Below, piece after piece: positions 48,670 through 56,812 of a DNA stretch of 64,000 bases (positions are counted from its first letter, which is position 1; every line of letters starts with the position of its first letter). The translations under genes and the position numbers were made by a program. The notes under the pieces were generated by a model. It did no database searches. It was not told the origin of the DNA and was given only the letters and a program-made list of their open reading frames with translations. Source of the DNA: VAXT01 sp963827725 (GTDB lineage: Bacteria; Actinomycetota; Thermoleophilia; Gaiellales; Gaiellaceae); contig CAWHBM010000001.1 of NCBI GenBank assembly GCA_963827725.1, forward strand, positions 186,001-250,000. Reading direction: 5' to 3'.

Positions 48670-48703
48670 CAAGTCCTGCAAACCCGAGGGCCCGCAGGAC
48701 TTG
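48670..48703 (+). terminator. Hairpin after ackA
   Basis: CAAGTCCTGC and GCAGGACTTG are perfect 10-base inverted arms with a 14-base loop, 27 bases after the ackA stop. No T run follows, so it could terminate in a factor-dependent way or stabilise the message end. Confidence 0.5.
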
Positions 48704-48750
48704 ACCTACCAACCTTCGCATACCTCCCTGACCGCGTCAAGGGGGAACCA

Positions 48751-48765
48751 TGCGGGTTTCCCGCA
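48751..48765. promoter_or_regulatory. Inverted-repeat box upstream of the 48817 gene
   Basis: TGCGGGTTTCCCGCA, a perfect 5-base-arm inverted repeat (six when counting GGG/CCC), lies 52 bases before the GTG at 48817. It is the best member of the box family. Confidence 0.65.
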
Positions 48766-48816
48766 GCCCTCCTCGGGGCTGGGCCCGATTCGCCATGCAG
48801 TTGGTTCGCCGAAACT

Positions 48817-49503
48817 GTGTCGGTGCAGGCGAGCTACGCAGTGACGTGGCAAGAAGGGGCCGGGCCGGTGCAACACGGCAAGCTCGAGCTTCGCGCGGCC
48901 GCCCTCGTCCTCGAAGGCTCCGGCGGCTCAGGGTCCCCGCAGAGGCGAGATATCGCCTACGGCGAGATGACCCGCGTCCAGATCGCGCGCACCCCGGGCG
49001 AACGCCTTTCCGGCCACCAGACACTCGTAGTCGACCGCCGGTCCGCGACGCCCCTCAGAATCGCCGGGGTTGCGCAACCGGGCATCATCTCGGAGTTGGC
49101 CGAGAGCTTGACCGCCCTCCGCACAGGAGAAAGGCCTTACATGAGCCGTCTCGTAATCGTCGTTCCGCTGCACCAAGGCGTTGGCGATCGCGCTCGGGCA
49201 CTGCTCGGAAAGGGGCCGCCTTTCGATCCGGAAGCTGCCGGCCTCGAGCGCCACCACGTCTTCCTAACCGACGATGAGGCCGTGTTCGTCTTCGACGCCG
49301 ACGCGCCCGATGCCGTAGAGCGGCTCGCCTCCGACGAAACACTCTGGTCTGCGATCGCTGGGTGGAGCGATCTCGTCTCCGGTCCACCTCGCCTCGCTGA
49401 GGACGTCTACTCCTGGATCAGGGCGCACACCTCAGAGGACGTCTTCTTCGCGTCCACTCCAGGCCCCGGCGACAGCGAAGGCGGAGACGTGTTCGCCCCG
49501 TAG
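48817..49503 (+). CDS. Two-domain hypothetical protein
   Basis: 228 residues from GTG 48817. The N-terminal 105 residues (SYAVTWQEGAGPVQHGKLELRAAALVL) look like a PH-type beta barrel. The C-terminal part from MSRLVIVVPLHQG, with LLGKGPPFDPEAAGLERHHVFLTDDEAVFVF, is related to the domain fused in frame to the USP at 36621-36917. The internal ATG at 49141 has a ribosome site (AGGAGAAAGG), so two products are possible. No function is known. The perfect box upstream marks it as a regulon member. Confidence 0.7.
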   Translation: MSVQASYAVTWQEGAGPVQHGKLELRAAALVLEGSGGSGSPQRRDIAYGEMTRVQIARTPGERLSGHQTLVVDRRSATPLRIAGVAQPGIISELAESLTALRTGERPYMSRLVIVVPLHQGVGDRARALLGKGPPFDPEAAGLERHHVFLTDDEAVFVFDADAPDAVERLASDETLWSAIAGWSDLVSGPPRLAEDVYSWIRAHTSEDVFFASTPGPGDSEGGDVFAP

Positions 49504-49522
49504 GTCGGTTAGGCTCGGATTC

Positions 49523-49834
49523 GTGCAGGCGATCGAGGTCGAAGCGGTTCGGAAGCGCCTCGCGGCGGGGACCGGCGGCTACGAGATCGTGCACCGTTCA
49601 CCGGGGCTCGAGGTCGGGGTCTACGTGCTCGTCGCGCCGGAGCCGGATCACCAGCAGCCGCACGAGGACGATGAGGTGTACGTCGTGCTCGAAGGACGCG
49701 GCCTGCTGACGGTGGAGGGTGAGGAGACGGCGCTAACCGAAGGGCAAGCCGCGTTCGTGCCGGCAGGTGCCGATCACCGGTTCACCGGCTACGAGGGCCT
49801 GAGCGTGCTCGTGATCTTCGCTCAGCCGAACTGA
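49523..49834 (+). CDS. Cupin-domain protein
   Basis: 103 residues from GTG. The barrel has VGVYVLVAPEPDHQQPHEDDEVYVVLEGRG (metal-type His/Glu in HQQPHEDDE) and AAFVPAGADHRFTGYEGLSVLVIF. It is complete and small. The bound metal and substrate are unknown. It lies 20 bases after the 48817 gene and converges on the acyl-CoA synthetase gene. Related in fold, not closely in sequence, to the cupin at 30061. Confidence 0.85.
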   Translation: MQAIEVEAVRKRLAAGTGGYEIVHRSPGLEVGVYVLVAPEPDHQQPHEDDEVYVVLEGRGLLTVEGEETALTEGQAAFVPAGADHRFTGYEGLSVLVIFAQPN

Positions 49835-49843
49835 AGCCGGCCG

Positions 49844-52552
49844 CTACCAGGTCTTCAGGCCCGAGGCCTGCTCTGGTCGGCGAAGGCGGATCCGGGCATC
49901 GACCGCGACGCAGCCGTCCGGCCCGGCAAGGATCGGATTCAGGTCGAGCTCGGCGACCTCGTGCAGCTCCTCGCCGAGTCGCGACAACCGCCCTAGCAGG
50001 TCGGCGAGCGCGGCTTTGTCCGCCGCCGGCGCGCCCCTATAGCCCGCGACGAGGCGGCCGGCTTTGCCGGTGCTCACGAGCTCCTCGACGTCGGCATCGG
50101 TCAACGGCGCGATCCTGAAGGTCGCCTCTCCGATCAGCTCGGCCAACACGCCACCGGGGCCGAAGGCGACGAGGGGCCCGAACGTCGGATCCTGAACGAC
50201 GCCGGCGAGCAACTCCGTCTGGCTCTCCAGCATGGGCTGAACGAGGACCGGCAGGCCGATGCGCCTGACTGCTTCACGGACAGCCGTGTCGTTGGCGAGC
50301 CTCAACGCGACGCCGCCGGTCTCGGTCTTATGCACGCCCGCCTCGGCCGTCTTCAGGACGACCGGGAAACCGAGCTCGGCCGAGACGGCAACGGCCTCGC
50401 CCTCGGTCTCTGCGACCCGCTCCGGAACGACCGGGATCCCGAATGCCTCGAGCACGGCTCGCGTCTCTGCGGGGGAGAGCCACGCCTCGTCGCGGCTGCC
50501 GAGCGCCGAGGTCACGATCTCCCGGGCCCCGTCGCAATCCACGCCGTCGACGGTGACCAGGGTTCCGGCCGGCCGGCGTAGCCAGTCGGCGCGACGGGCC
50601 GCCAGGCCGAGCGCCCGAGCGGCGGACTCCGGATAGGGGAAGAACGCGGCCGGCGTCTTGCCCTCGAGCAGCGCGGCCGGGGCTCCACCGGCGCTGAGCA
50701 GAGCGGCGAGAACCGGCTTGTCGACCGGATGCTCCTCGAGGACGCGGCTGATTGCGGTTGCGACCTCTTCCGTTCCCGCCATCGCAGGCGGGACGAAGAG
50801 CACGATGATCGCGTCTACCCGCGGGTCGGCGAGGAGTGGGGGGAGCGCCGCCTCGAAGGTCGGGCCTGTCGCCGAGCCGAGCATGTCGATCGGATTCGCA
50901 AGGCTCGCCTCGGCGGGGAGGACGGCCGCCAGGGCGGTCTTCGTCTCCTCGCTCAGCTCGGAGAGCTCGAGCCCTGCGCCTTCGCACGCGTCGGCGGCAA
51001 GGATGCCGAGGCCGCCCGCGTTCGTCAGCAGTGCGACCCGGCGGCCACGAGGAAGAGGCTGCGAGGAAAGAAGGGCAGCGGCGTCGACGAGCTCCTCCAG
51101 CGTGTCGGCGCGCAGGATGCCCGCCTGGTGGAAGAGGGCCTCGACGGCGGCTTCCGAGCCGGCGAGCGCGGCCGTGTGCGAGCCGGCAGCCCTCGCGCCC
51201 GCCCCGCTCGTCCCGCTCTTCATGGCCAGGATCGGCTTCTTGCGGGCGAGCCGGGTCGCAATCCGCGCGAAGCGCCTCGGGTTTCCGAACGACTCTAGGT
51301 ACAGCAGGACCAGCTTCGTTTCCGGGTCGTCCTCCCAGTACTCGAGCAGGTCGTTGGACGACACGTCGGCCTTGTTGCCGATCGAGATGAATGCCGAGAG
51401 GCCGAGGTTGCGCTCCGCCGCCTTCTCGAGCAGCGCCAGCCCGAGAGCACCACTTTGCGAGGAGAAGCCGATCGGGCCGGGCGGCAGGGCCCGTGGCCCG
51501 AAGGTCGCGTTCAGGCGCGGGGCAGCGACGGCGAGACCGAGGCAGTTGGGGCCGATCAAACGTCCCCCGTGGGCGCGCACGAGCGCGAGCAGGCGATCCT
51601 GGCGCTCACGGCCCTCATTGCCCGTCTCGGCGAAGCCGGCGGAAATCACGCAGAGAGCGCGCACGCCCGCCACCAGTGCCTCCTCGGCCGATTCGAGGAC
51701 GTGCGCTCCGGGCAAGCAGATGACGGCCAGGTCTGCGATCTCCGGAAGCTCCTCGAAAGAGCGGTAGGCACGCACGCCGCCGACGGGCTCGCCCGAGCGG
51801 TTGATGGGATAGGCGGCCCCGACGAACTCGGCGTCCAGCACGTTGCGAAAGAGGCGGCCGCCAATCGACTCGGGCCGGGGCGACGCGCCCACGACCGCGA
51901 CGCTCGTCGGTGCGAAGAATGGGCGCAGGGACGCGACGACCGCGAGGTGATCGCGCTCGTCGACGTGGGCGAGATACTCCTCCGTCGGTGCGATCGGGAA
52001 CGCGACCTCCATCGTCCCTCTGTCGAGGACGCGTGTAACGGTGAAGCCCGCGGCCTCGAACACCCCGAGCATGGCCCTGTTCTCCGGCATCACTTCGGCC
52101 ACGAAGCGCTCGATGCCGACAGACGCCGCCCGCTCCGCGAGCTGCTCGAGCAGCCTCGTGCCGATCCCTCGTCTCTGGTGGGCGTCTGCCACCGTGAAAG
52201 CGGCCTCGGCCGACGCGGGATCGCGCAGCCTCGAGTAGCTCGCGAGCGCGACGATCTGCTCCCCGTCATCCACGCTCAAGGTGCCGATCAGCGCACCGTT
52301 CTCGTGCCAATCAGGGTCGAGAAACGGCTCCACGAGCTTCAGCCGAGGCCTGGCTGCACCGTGGAAGCGAAAGTAGAGGCTCTCCACCGAGAGGTCCGAG
52401 AGGAATCGCACGAGCGGATCTGCGTCCGCGGCGCAAGGCGCTCTCAGCCGAAGCGTGCCGCCGTCCCGGAGGATGACGTCGACTACGGGGGGAGGAGCGG
52501 GCCGGGAGCTTTGGCCCCCGGCCCGGGGAGGCCTCTCTGCGCTCTGCCGCAC
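49844..52552 (-). CDS. GNAT acetyltransferase fused to ADP-forming acyl-CoA synthetase
   Basis: 902 residues. Domains in order: GNAT acetyltransferase (about 25-190, with ADAHQRRGIGTRLLEQL, the acetyl-CoA loop), CoA binding (VAVVGASPRPESIGGRLFRN near 215), two ligase-CoA domains (FSSQSGALGLALLEKAA and the SGTSGAGARAAGSHTAALAGS phosphohistidine region) and an ATP-grasp domain at the end (FPVVLKTAEAGVHKTETGGVAL). This resembles the protein acetyltransferase Pat family but with GNAT first. It may acetylate enzymes such as acyl-CoA synthetases, or make acetyl-CoA from acetate and ATP. The GTG 52552 abuts the stop of the small Cys-rich gene. Confidence 0.88.
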   Translation of the reverse strand: MRQSAERPPRAGGQSSRPAPPPVVDVILRDGGTLRLRAPCAADADPLVRFLSDLSVESLYFRFHGAARPRLKLVEPFLDPDWHENGALIGTLSVDDGEQIVALASYSRLRDPASAEAAFTVADAHQRRGIGTRLLEQLAERAASVGIERFVAEVMPENRAMLGVFEAAGFTVTRVLDRGTMEVAFPIAPTEEYLAHVDERDHLAVVASLRPFFAPTSVAVVGASPRPESIGGRLFRNVLDAEFVGAAYPINRSGEPVGGVRAYRSFEELPEIADLAVICLPGAHVLESAEEALVAGVRALCVISAGFAETGNEGRERQDRLLALVRAHGGRLIGPNCLGLAVAAPRLNATFGPRALPPGPIGFSSQSGALGLALLEKAAERNLGLSAFISIGNKADVSSNDLLEYWEDDPETKLVLLYLESFGNPRRFARIATRLARKKPILAMKSGTSGAGARAAGSHTAALAGSEAAVEALFHQAGILRADTLEELVDAAALLSSQPLPRGRRVALLTNAGGLGILAADACEGAGLELSELSEETKTALAAVLPAEASLANPIDMLGSATGPTFEAALPPLLADPRVDAIIVLFVPPAMAGTEEVATAISRVLEEHPVDKPVLAALLSAGGAPAALLEGKTPAAFFPYPESAARALGLAARRADWLRRPAGTLVTVDGVDCDGAREIVTSALGSRDEAWLSPAETRAVLEAFGIPVVPERVAETEGEAVAVSAELGFPVVLKTAEAGVHKTETGGVALRLANDTAVREAVRRIGLPVLVQPMLESQTELLAGVVQDPTFGPLVAFGPGGVLAELIGEATFRIAPLTDADVEELVSTGKAGRLVAGYRGAPAADKAALADLLGRLSRLGEELHEVAELDLNPILAGPDGCVAVDARIRLRRPEQASGLKTW

Positions 52553-52768
52553 CTAGTTGAGCCCGTGGGCGTGCTCGAGGAAGGTTCGATTGCCGTCCTC
52601 GAGATCTTCGCGAAGCCCGAGGAGGAATCGCACGAGAGGAGGGTTCGTGCTCATTTCGCTCCGTAGCCCGATGAGGAGGCACTGATTCTCCCAGAACGGG
52701 CAGGGCTCCTCCGGGCAGGGCTCCGTCACGTCCACCGCTGCGAGCAGATGGCATGAGGTTGTGTTCAT
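52553..52768 (-). CDS. Small Cys-rich conserved protein
   Basis: 71 residues. The core VTEPCPEEPCPFWENQCLLIGLR holds three cysteines and CPFWE. The rest (PLVRFLLGLREDLEDG) is helical. I recall such 'CPFWE' mini-proteins in other actinobacteria without a known role. Its stop abuts the GTG of the acyl-CoA synthetase gene, so it leads a two-gene operon. A half-matching box lies 56 bases upstream. Confidence 0.65.
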   Translation of the reverse strand: MNTTSCHLLAAVDVTEPCPEEPCPFWENQCLLIGLRSEMSTNPPLVRFLLGLREDLEDGNRTFLEHAHGLN

Positions 52769-52823
52769 GACCAGATCATCGTGCGGCGCTCGAAACCGTC
52801 CATCGGGGAAGGCTCGGGTTGCC

Positions 52824-52838
52824 TTCGCGGGTTTCTAC
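52824..52838. promoter_or_regulatory. Half-match to the box upstream of the Cys-rich gene
   Basis: The left arm CGCGGGTTTC is kept; the right arm is not. It is 56 bases before the ATG at 52768 and overlaps the end of the NDH-like gene. Doubtful. Confidence 0.25.
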
Positions 52839-54031
52839 TGAGTCGAGCCGCCTGGTGGCGAGAGGCTGACCTCGATCGGTACCCCGGGAGTCCCCGTCAA
52901 GGGCGGCTCATCCGGCGACTCGCCGAGTTGCGCCGCGAGGAACGGAGCGAGGTAGCGCCCGACGATCTTGGCCGGTGGCCACCAGAGCGGCTCCGTGTCG
53001 AAGGCGGGCTGCCTGTCCTTCGACGAGGAGACGATGAAGCGCGGGAGGAGGCCCGTCAGGAGCAGCCCTCGCAGGACAGGCTCGAAGGGCTTCGGCTCGA
53101 CGCCGGCTCCGGCGAACGCGGCGATCGACTGGGCCGCGGCATCGGCCTGCTGTGCTGCGAGGCCGCCCTGCTTGACCGGAAAGTCGGTCAAGTCGCCGGC
53201 CGCCCAAACGTTGTCGAGACCTCGGACGAGGCCGTGCTCATCGACGGCGACGAAGCCCTCTTCGGTCTGCGGAATTCCGTCGATCGGCTGTCCTTCGAGC
53301 CTTGGCAGTGCAACCACGCGGTCGGCTCGCATCGGCAGGCCGGAGGCCACGCGCAGGCTTCCGTCCTCGACCGCCGTCGCGCTGGTGCCCAGCCTGATGC
53401 GGATGCCGCGGATCTCGAGCAGCTCCCGTATCGCCTCGCTCGCGGCGACTCCGAAGAGCTCGAGCGGGGCGCGCTCCGGGGTGACGATCTCGATCTCCAC
53501 GTCCTCGACGCCTCGGTCGGAGAGATGCGCCTGCGTGAGCAGCGCGAGCTCGTAGAGAGGAAGGGGCCAGGCGGCCTTGCTCGGCATCGCGAACACGATC
53601 CTCTTGACCCATCCCGATCGCGCCTGCTCGAGCAGGCGCACGAGCTCGCCTTCGTCCTGAGGGCCGCGAAAAGTCAGGGCACCGGTGATCTCTTCGACAG
53701 GCCGAGTGCCCAGCGTGAGCAGGAGGGCGTCGTAAGAGATCTCGTCGCCTGCGGTGGTGGTGACGATCTTGCGGGAAGCGTCGACCGTTTGGACCGCGCC
53801 GTGCCTGAGCTTCGCTCCTGCAGCTTCAGCGAGCTGCTGCAGCGGGAACCGGCGCACCTCGCCGACGCGGAAGGGTGCAGCGACCGACAGCGGCCTGTAT
53901 GCGAAATCGTCGTCGGGCGCGAGCAGCTCGACGGAGACATGGCCTACGGCCAGAGCGCGAAGGGCCAAGGCCGCCTCGAAGGCGGCTACTCCCGCTCCTG
54001 CGACCAGGACCCGGGTCGGTCGATCGTTCAT
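52835..54031 (-). CDS. NDH-2/sulfide:quinone reductase-like flavoprotein
   Basis: 398 residues. FAD binding is by RVLVAGAGVAAFEAALAL, then FAYRPLSVAAPF, the ISYDALLLTLGTRP segment, NAD/FAD turns near VEIEIVTPERAPL, and the second FAD motif GLDNVWAAGDLTDFPVKQGGLAAQQADAAA. No redox Cys pair is visible, so it is closer to NDH-2 or SQR relatives that reduce quinone than to thiol reductases. It has no C-terminal amphipathic anchor that I can identify. A paralogue with a CBS tail is at 57698. It diverges from the USP at 54162, with the box midway. Confidence 0.85.
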   Translation of the reverse strand: MNDRPTRVLVAGAGVAAFEAALALRALAVGHVSVELLAPDDDFAYRPLSVAAPFRVGEVRRFPLQQLAEAAGAKLRHGAVQTVDASRKIVTTTAGDEISYDALLLTLGTRPVEEITGALTFRGPQDEGELVRLLEQARSGWVKRIVFAMPSKAAWPLPLYELALLTQAHLSDRGVEDVEIEIVTPERAPLELFGVAASEAIRELLEIRGIRIRLGTSATAVEDGSLRVASGLPMRADRVVALPRLEGQPIDGIPQTEEGFVAVDEHGLVRGLDNVWAAGDLTDFPVKQGGLAAQQADAAAQSIAAFAGAGVEPKPFEPVLRGLLLTGLLPRFIVSSSKDRQPAFDTEPLWWPPAKIVGRYLAPFLAAQLGESPDEPPLTGTPGVPIEVSLSPPGGSTQ

Positions 54032-54089
54032 GGGGAGCAGTGTCCATTTCGACGGCCGAATGTGGCATCAGGGCGCGGCCTGAACGAGT

Positions 54090-54104
54090 TGCGGATTTCC
54101 CGAA
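54090..54104. promoter_or_regulatory. Inverted-repeat box between the NDH-like and USP genes
   Basis: TGCGGATTTCCCGAA, extended as TTGCGG-ATTT-CCCGAA, is 59 bases before the NDH-like ATG and 58 bases before the USP ATG. It lies equally placed to serve both divergent genes. Confidence 0.65.
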
Positions 54105-54161
54105 GCCGAGATCGGTTGCGCCCCGGATTGGCAAGCGATGCCTTGGAGCGATGCTTGGACC

Positions 54162-54611
54162 ATGAAAAAGAAGTCCTTAATCGTCGGAGTCGACGGCTCG
54201 GAGGGAGCCTGCGCCGCTATCGACGAGGCTCTCCGGCTCGCCGCCGACCTCGATGCGACCGTTACGTTCGTCTTCGTGCGCAAGCCCCCGCCTCGGCTGC
54301 TCGGAGACCCCTTCTACGAGCGCGCTCTCAGCGCTGATATCGGTCGTGCCCGTCGTGCGGTCGCGGTGGCGGTCGAGAGGGCGACGAACGCGGGGATCGA
54401 GGCTGGCACCGAGATCCTCGAAGGCGACCCGGGAGACGAGCTCGTCAGCCTGGCGGACAACCGCGACGCCGACATGATCGTCGTCGGCTCGCGCGGATAC
54501 GGCCCGCTTGCGGGCGCCGTGCTCGGCAGCGTCTCCCGATCGGTCTCGCAGCACGCGAACCGCCCGGTCGTCGTCGTCAAGCAGGCGGGCGGCGCCCGAC
54601 AGGTCGCGTAG
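54162..54611 (+). CDS. Universal stress protein
   Basis: 149 residues: KKKSLIVGVDGSEGACAAIDEALRLAADL at the start and the ATP-binding motif VVGSRGYGPLAGAVLGSVSRSVSQHANRPVVVVK at the end. It is similar to the USP at 36162. ATG 54162 is chosen because homology starts there. An ATG at 54138 would add eight residues. The box 58 bases upstream suggests shared control with the divergent flavoprotein. Confidence 0.92.
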   Translation: MKKKSLIVGVDGSEGACAAIDEALRLAADLDATVTFVFVRKPPPRLLGDPFYERALSADIGRARRAVAVAVERATNAGIEAGTEILEGDPGDELVSLADNRDADMIVVGSRGYGPLAGAVLGSVSRSVSQHANRPVVVVKQAGGARQVA

Positions 54612-54646
54612 GTTCGGAGAGCCCGGCCACGGCCGGCTCGCTCGCA

Positions 54647-54793
54647 TGGACATCCTCGTCCTAGTCCTCGCCGCCGGCACCCCCGAGGGATTCGCCATCG
54701 GCACGGCGTACGCTTCCGACCGCGCGGCGTCACACCAAGTTCTGGGCGGCCGTCCTGACGAGCGTCCCGCAACCGGCGATCTTCCGCATCTAA
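54647..54793 (+). pseudogene. Remnant of a ZIP-family metal transporter
   Basis: Two pieces in adjacent frames match one stretch of ZIP transporters: GTPEGFAIGTAYASDRA, then FWAAVLTSVPQPAIFR in the next frame, ending at a TAA that overlaps the end of the opposing MFS gene. Only about 49 residues near the metal-site helices remain. The usual upstream His (HNxPEG) and all other helices are missing. It looks like a residue of a deleted gene rather than a small functional protein. Confidence 0.65.
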
Positions 54794-56001
54794 ACCGTGT
54801 CCGCGGGCTGGGCGACTGCCCTGACGTCGAGCACGCGCAGGCGGCGGTACACCACGATCCCAGCGAGACCTGCCACCGCAGGGATCGCGCCGGCCAGAAA
54901 GAGCGTCCATCGCGCGCCGATCGCGACAACGAGCAGCCCGCCGCACGCCATCGCGAAGAGCTCGGCGGCGTTTCGCAAGCCGTTGTAGGCCGCGTAAGCC
55001 CGACCGTGTAGCCGTTGGGGGACGCGCTCGTGGATCAGGGTCCGGATCAGGACGTTCTTGAGCCCGTGCGCAAGGCCACCGACGCCATAAGAGACGAGCG
55101 CGAAGGTCAGGACGAGCCAGAGTGTCGGCAGAGCGAGCCCGAGGCTCTGGACGACGATCGCGACGAGAGCGGCCCCGGCGAGCGACGTTCGGTACCGCCG
55201 GGCGAGCACGAGCGCTCCCAATGCCATCCCGATCGTCCACGCCGAGATGAGCGCGCCGAAGCCGAGATCGCCTGCTTCCAGCACGTCTTTTGCAAAGAAG
55301 ACCTCGGCGGGCACCGACGCCGTCATGAAGAGCAACGAGATGAAGCCGATCGTCATCACCAGGGCGAGCAGCCGGTCGCGGAACAGGAAGACGATTCCAT
55401 CGCGTGCGCGTGCCGGTTCGCCGCCGCTGGGCTGAGGCTCGCGTCGGGCACGGATGAGCAACGCAGCCGCTGCGACGGCCGCGAAGCTCGCCGCATTGAC
55501 GAGCATGGCCGTGGTCATCCCGCCGGTAGCGGCCAGGGCGCCGCCGAGCAACGGCCCGAGCGTGAACCCCGCATAGCGCGCGGTCTCGACGTATCCGTTT
55601 GCCTGGCTGAGCTCGCCCTCCGCGGCGACAGCGGGAACGAGCGAGAACTCGGCCGGCTGAGCGAGCGCGTAACCGACACCGAGGAGCGTGGCGAGCGCGA
55701 GGATCGCTCCAGTCGAGGTCGTGAACGCCAACGCGAGTGCGATGCCCGCTTGCCCGAGCGAGACGGCGGCCAGCAGCCGCCGAGTCTCGAAGCGGTCGAC
55801 GAGCACGCCGGCGACGCCGGCAAGCAGGATCGCCGGCGACCAGACGCCGATGAAAAGCGCCGCGACGGCGAGCCCGGAGCCGGTCGTCTCCTGCAGGTGC
55901 AGCGAGAGCGGGGTCAGCGCCAGCCAGTCGCCGAGGGCGGAGACGCCGACCGATCCGGCAAGCAGGCGGAAATCACGTTGACCGAGGAGCCCGCGGGCCA
56001 C
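54790..56001 (-). CDS. MFS transporter
   Basis: 403 residues with about twelve hydrophobic helices. Typical MFS turns are GDWLALTPLSLHL, GVLVDRFETRRLLA, the first-half motif GVGYALAQPAEFSLVPAVA, and ALVLARRYRTSLAG. It resembles the EntS-like drug and siderophore exporter group. The substrate is unknown. A box lies 35 bases upstream of its start, shared with the divergent membrane protein at 56139. Its last bases overlap the ZIP remnant. Confidence 0.88.
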   Translation of the reverse strand: MARGLLGQRDFRLLAGSVGVSALGDWLALTPLSLHLQETTGSGLAVAALFIGVWSPAILLAGVAGVLVDRFETRRLLAAVSLGQAGIALALAFTTSTGAILALATLLGVGYALAQPAEFSLVPAVAAEGELSQANGYVETARYAGFTLGPLLGGALAATGGMTTAMLVNAASFAAVAAAALLIRARREPQPSGGEPARARDGIVFLFRDRLLALVMTIGFISLLFMTASVPAEVFFAKDVLEAGDLGFGALISAWTIGMALGALVLARRYRTSLAGAALVAIVVQSLGLALPTLWLVLTFALVSYGVGGLAHGLKNVLIRTLIHERVPQRLHGRAYAAYNGLRNAAELFAMACGGLLVVAIGARWTLFLAGAIPAVAGLAGIVVYRRLRVLDVRAVAQPADTV

Positions 56002-56035
56002 AGGCCTATTGTCGCGGCTCGTCCCCCATCGTTGC

Positions 56036-56050
56036 TACGGCAAACCCGCA
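56036..56050. promoter_or_regulatory. Inverted-repeat box between the MFS and 56139 genes
   Basis: TACGGCAAACCCGCA (reverse TGCGGGTTTGCCGTA) lies 35 bases from the MFS start and 89 bases from ATG 56139. The latter spacing fits better with the other sites. Confidence 0.55.
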
Positions 56051-56138
56051 CCAGATCACCGGGCAGGCCCCGATGGAGGATCCTGCGCACCGGGCGAGAC
56101 TCCTGGCCATGAGTAAGAGTCACGACAAAGGAGTCGCC

Positions 56139-56724
56139 ATGCGTAAGCTATTCGAGTACGGCGGTATTGCCGCCAGCGTAGTTCTCATCGCCTTCGGCAT
56201 CGGATCCATCGGGATCGGCGCCTGGGGAGTCAGCACCGTTCGGGACAACCTCAAGCAAGAGCAGATCTTCTTCGGCGACGCCGCCGAGGATCCGGCCGTT
56301 CCCGCTTCCCAGTCGGGCAAGCAGGTGAAGACGGGCTCTCAGGCTCATGCATTCGCCGGTGTGATGCGAACATCACACGCTCGAGGCAACCAAGGGACAG
56401 AGGTACGCCGAGATGGGGCGCTTCCTCGACGCAAAGGGCAACCCGACTTCGGATGAGGCGCTAGCCGCCAAGAATCCGACGACGGGCCAGCCAGTCGAGA
56501 ACGGTCTGCGCAACATGTGGGTGACAGAGACCTCACTCACAACAGCGCTCAACATGGCTTACCTAGGCGAGCGCGTCGGAGTGTTCGGAATCGTGATGGG
56601 CATTGCCCTCCTGCTGACGGGGATCGGGTTCCTGATCCTCACTCTGGGAGGCGCGCTGGGCCGGACAGAAGCGGCATCTGCCACAGAAGTGGCACCGCGT
56701 TCGGCGACAGCAGCAACAGTCTGA
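56139..56724 (+). CDS. Two-helix membrane protein (frameshifted), paralogue of 56811 gene
   Basis: About 195 residues. An N-terminal helix (FEYGGIAASVVLIAFGIGSIGIGAWG) precedes an outer domain, and a C-terminal helix (GVFGIVMGIALLLTGIGFLILTLGG) follows WVTETSLTTALNMAYLGERV. An extra base near 56370 breaks the frame; the paralogue on the opposite strand shows how it should read (MRxHTLEAT-like then YAEMGRFLDAKG). ATG 56139 has AAAGGAG seven bases upstream. The role is unknown, possibly an envelope stress protein. It ends before a strong terminator. Confidence 0.75.
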
Positions 56725-56748
56725 GCGGCGACTCCGCTCGGAAGAGAA

Positions 56749-56780
56749 GGGGCGGCCCTCGGGCCGCCTCTTTCATTTTC
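56749..56780 (+). terminator. Rho-independent terminator between convergent paralogues
   Basis: GGCGGCCC-TC-GGGCCGCC is a perfect 8-base GC stem followed by TCTTTCATTTTC. It should end the plus-strand gene, and possibly act both ways since the opposite gene ends close by. Confidence 0.8.
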
Positions 56781-56812
56781 TGTAACGAGGGGCGCGTCCG
56801 GCAGACTCGTTC
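56776..56812. repeat. Short repeat, copy 1 (partner at 59372-59408)
   Basis: The stretch from TTTCTGTAACG to GGCAGACTCGTTCAG is nearly the same as the one at 59372-59408, just before msrB, differing at about six positions and two small indels. The two copies are 2.6 kb apart in the same orientation. It could be a promoter or leader element that was copied, or a chance resemblance of terminator tails. Confidence 0.45.

Noticed and set aside
48750..49277. Plus-strand ORF starting at the ATG inside the palindrome
   Set aside because: Arg/Pro-rich shadow frame of the 48817 gene; the palindrome is better explained as a regulatory site.
54089..54104. Match of the palindrome to the DosR box
   Set aside because: The half sites TTGCGG/CCCGAA resemble TTSGGG/CCCSAA, but the centre is shorter (16 versus 20 bases), so it is not called a DosR box.
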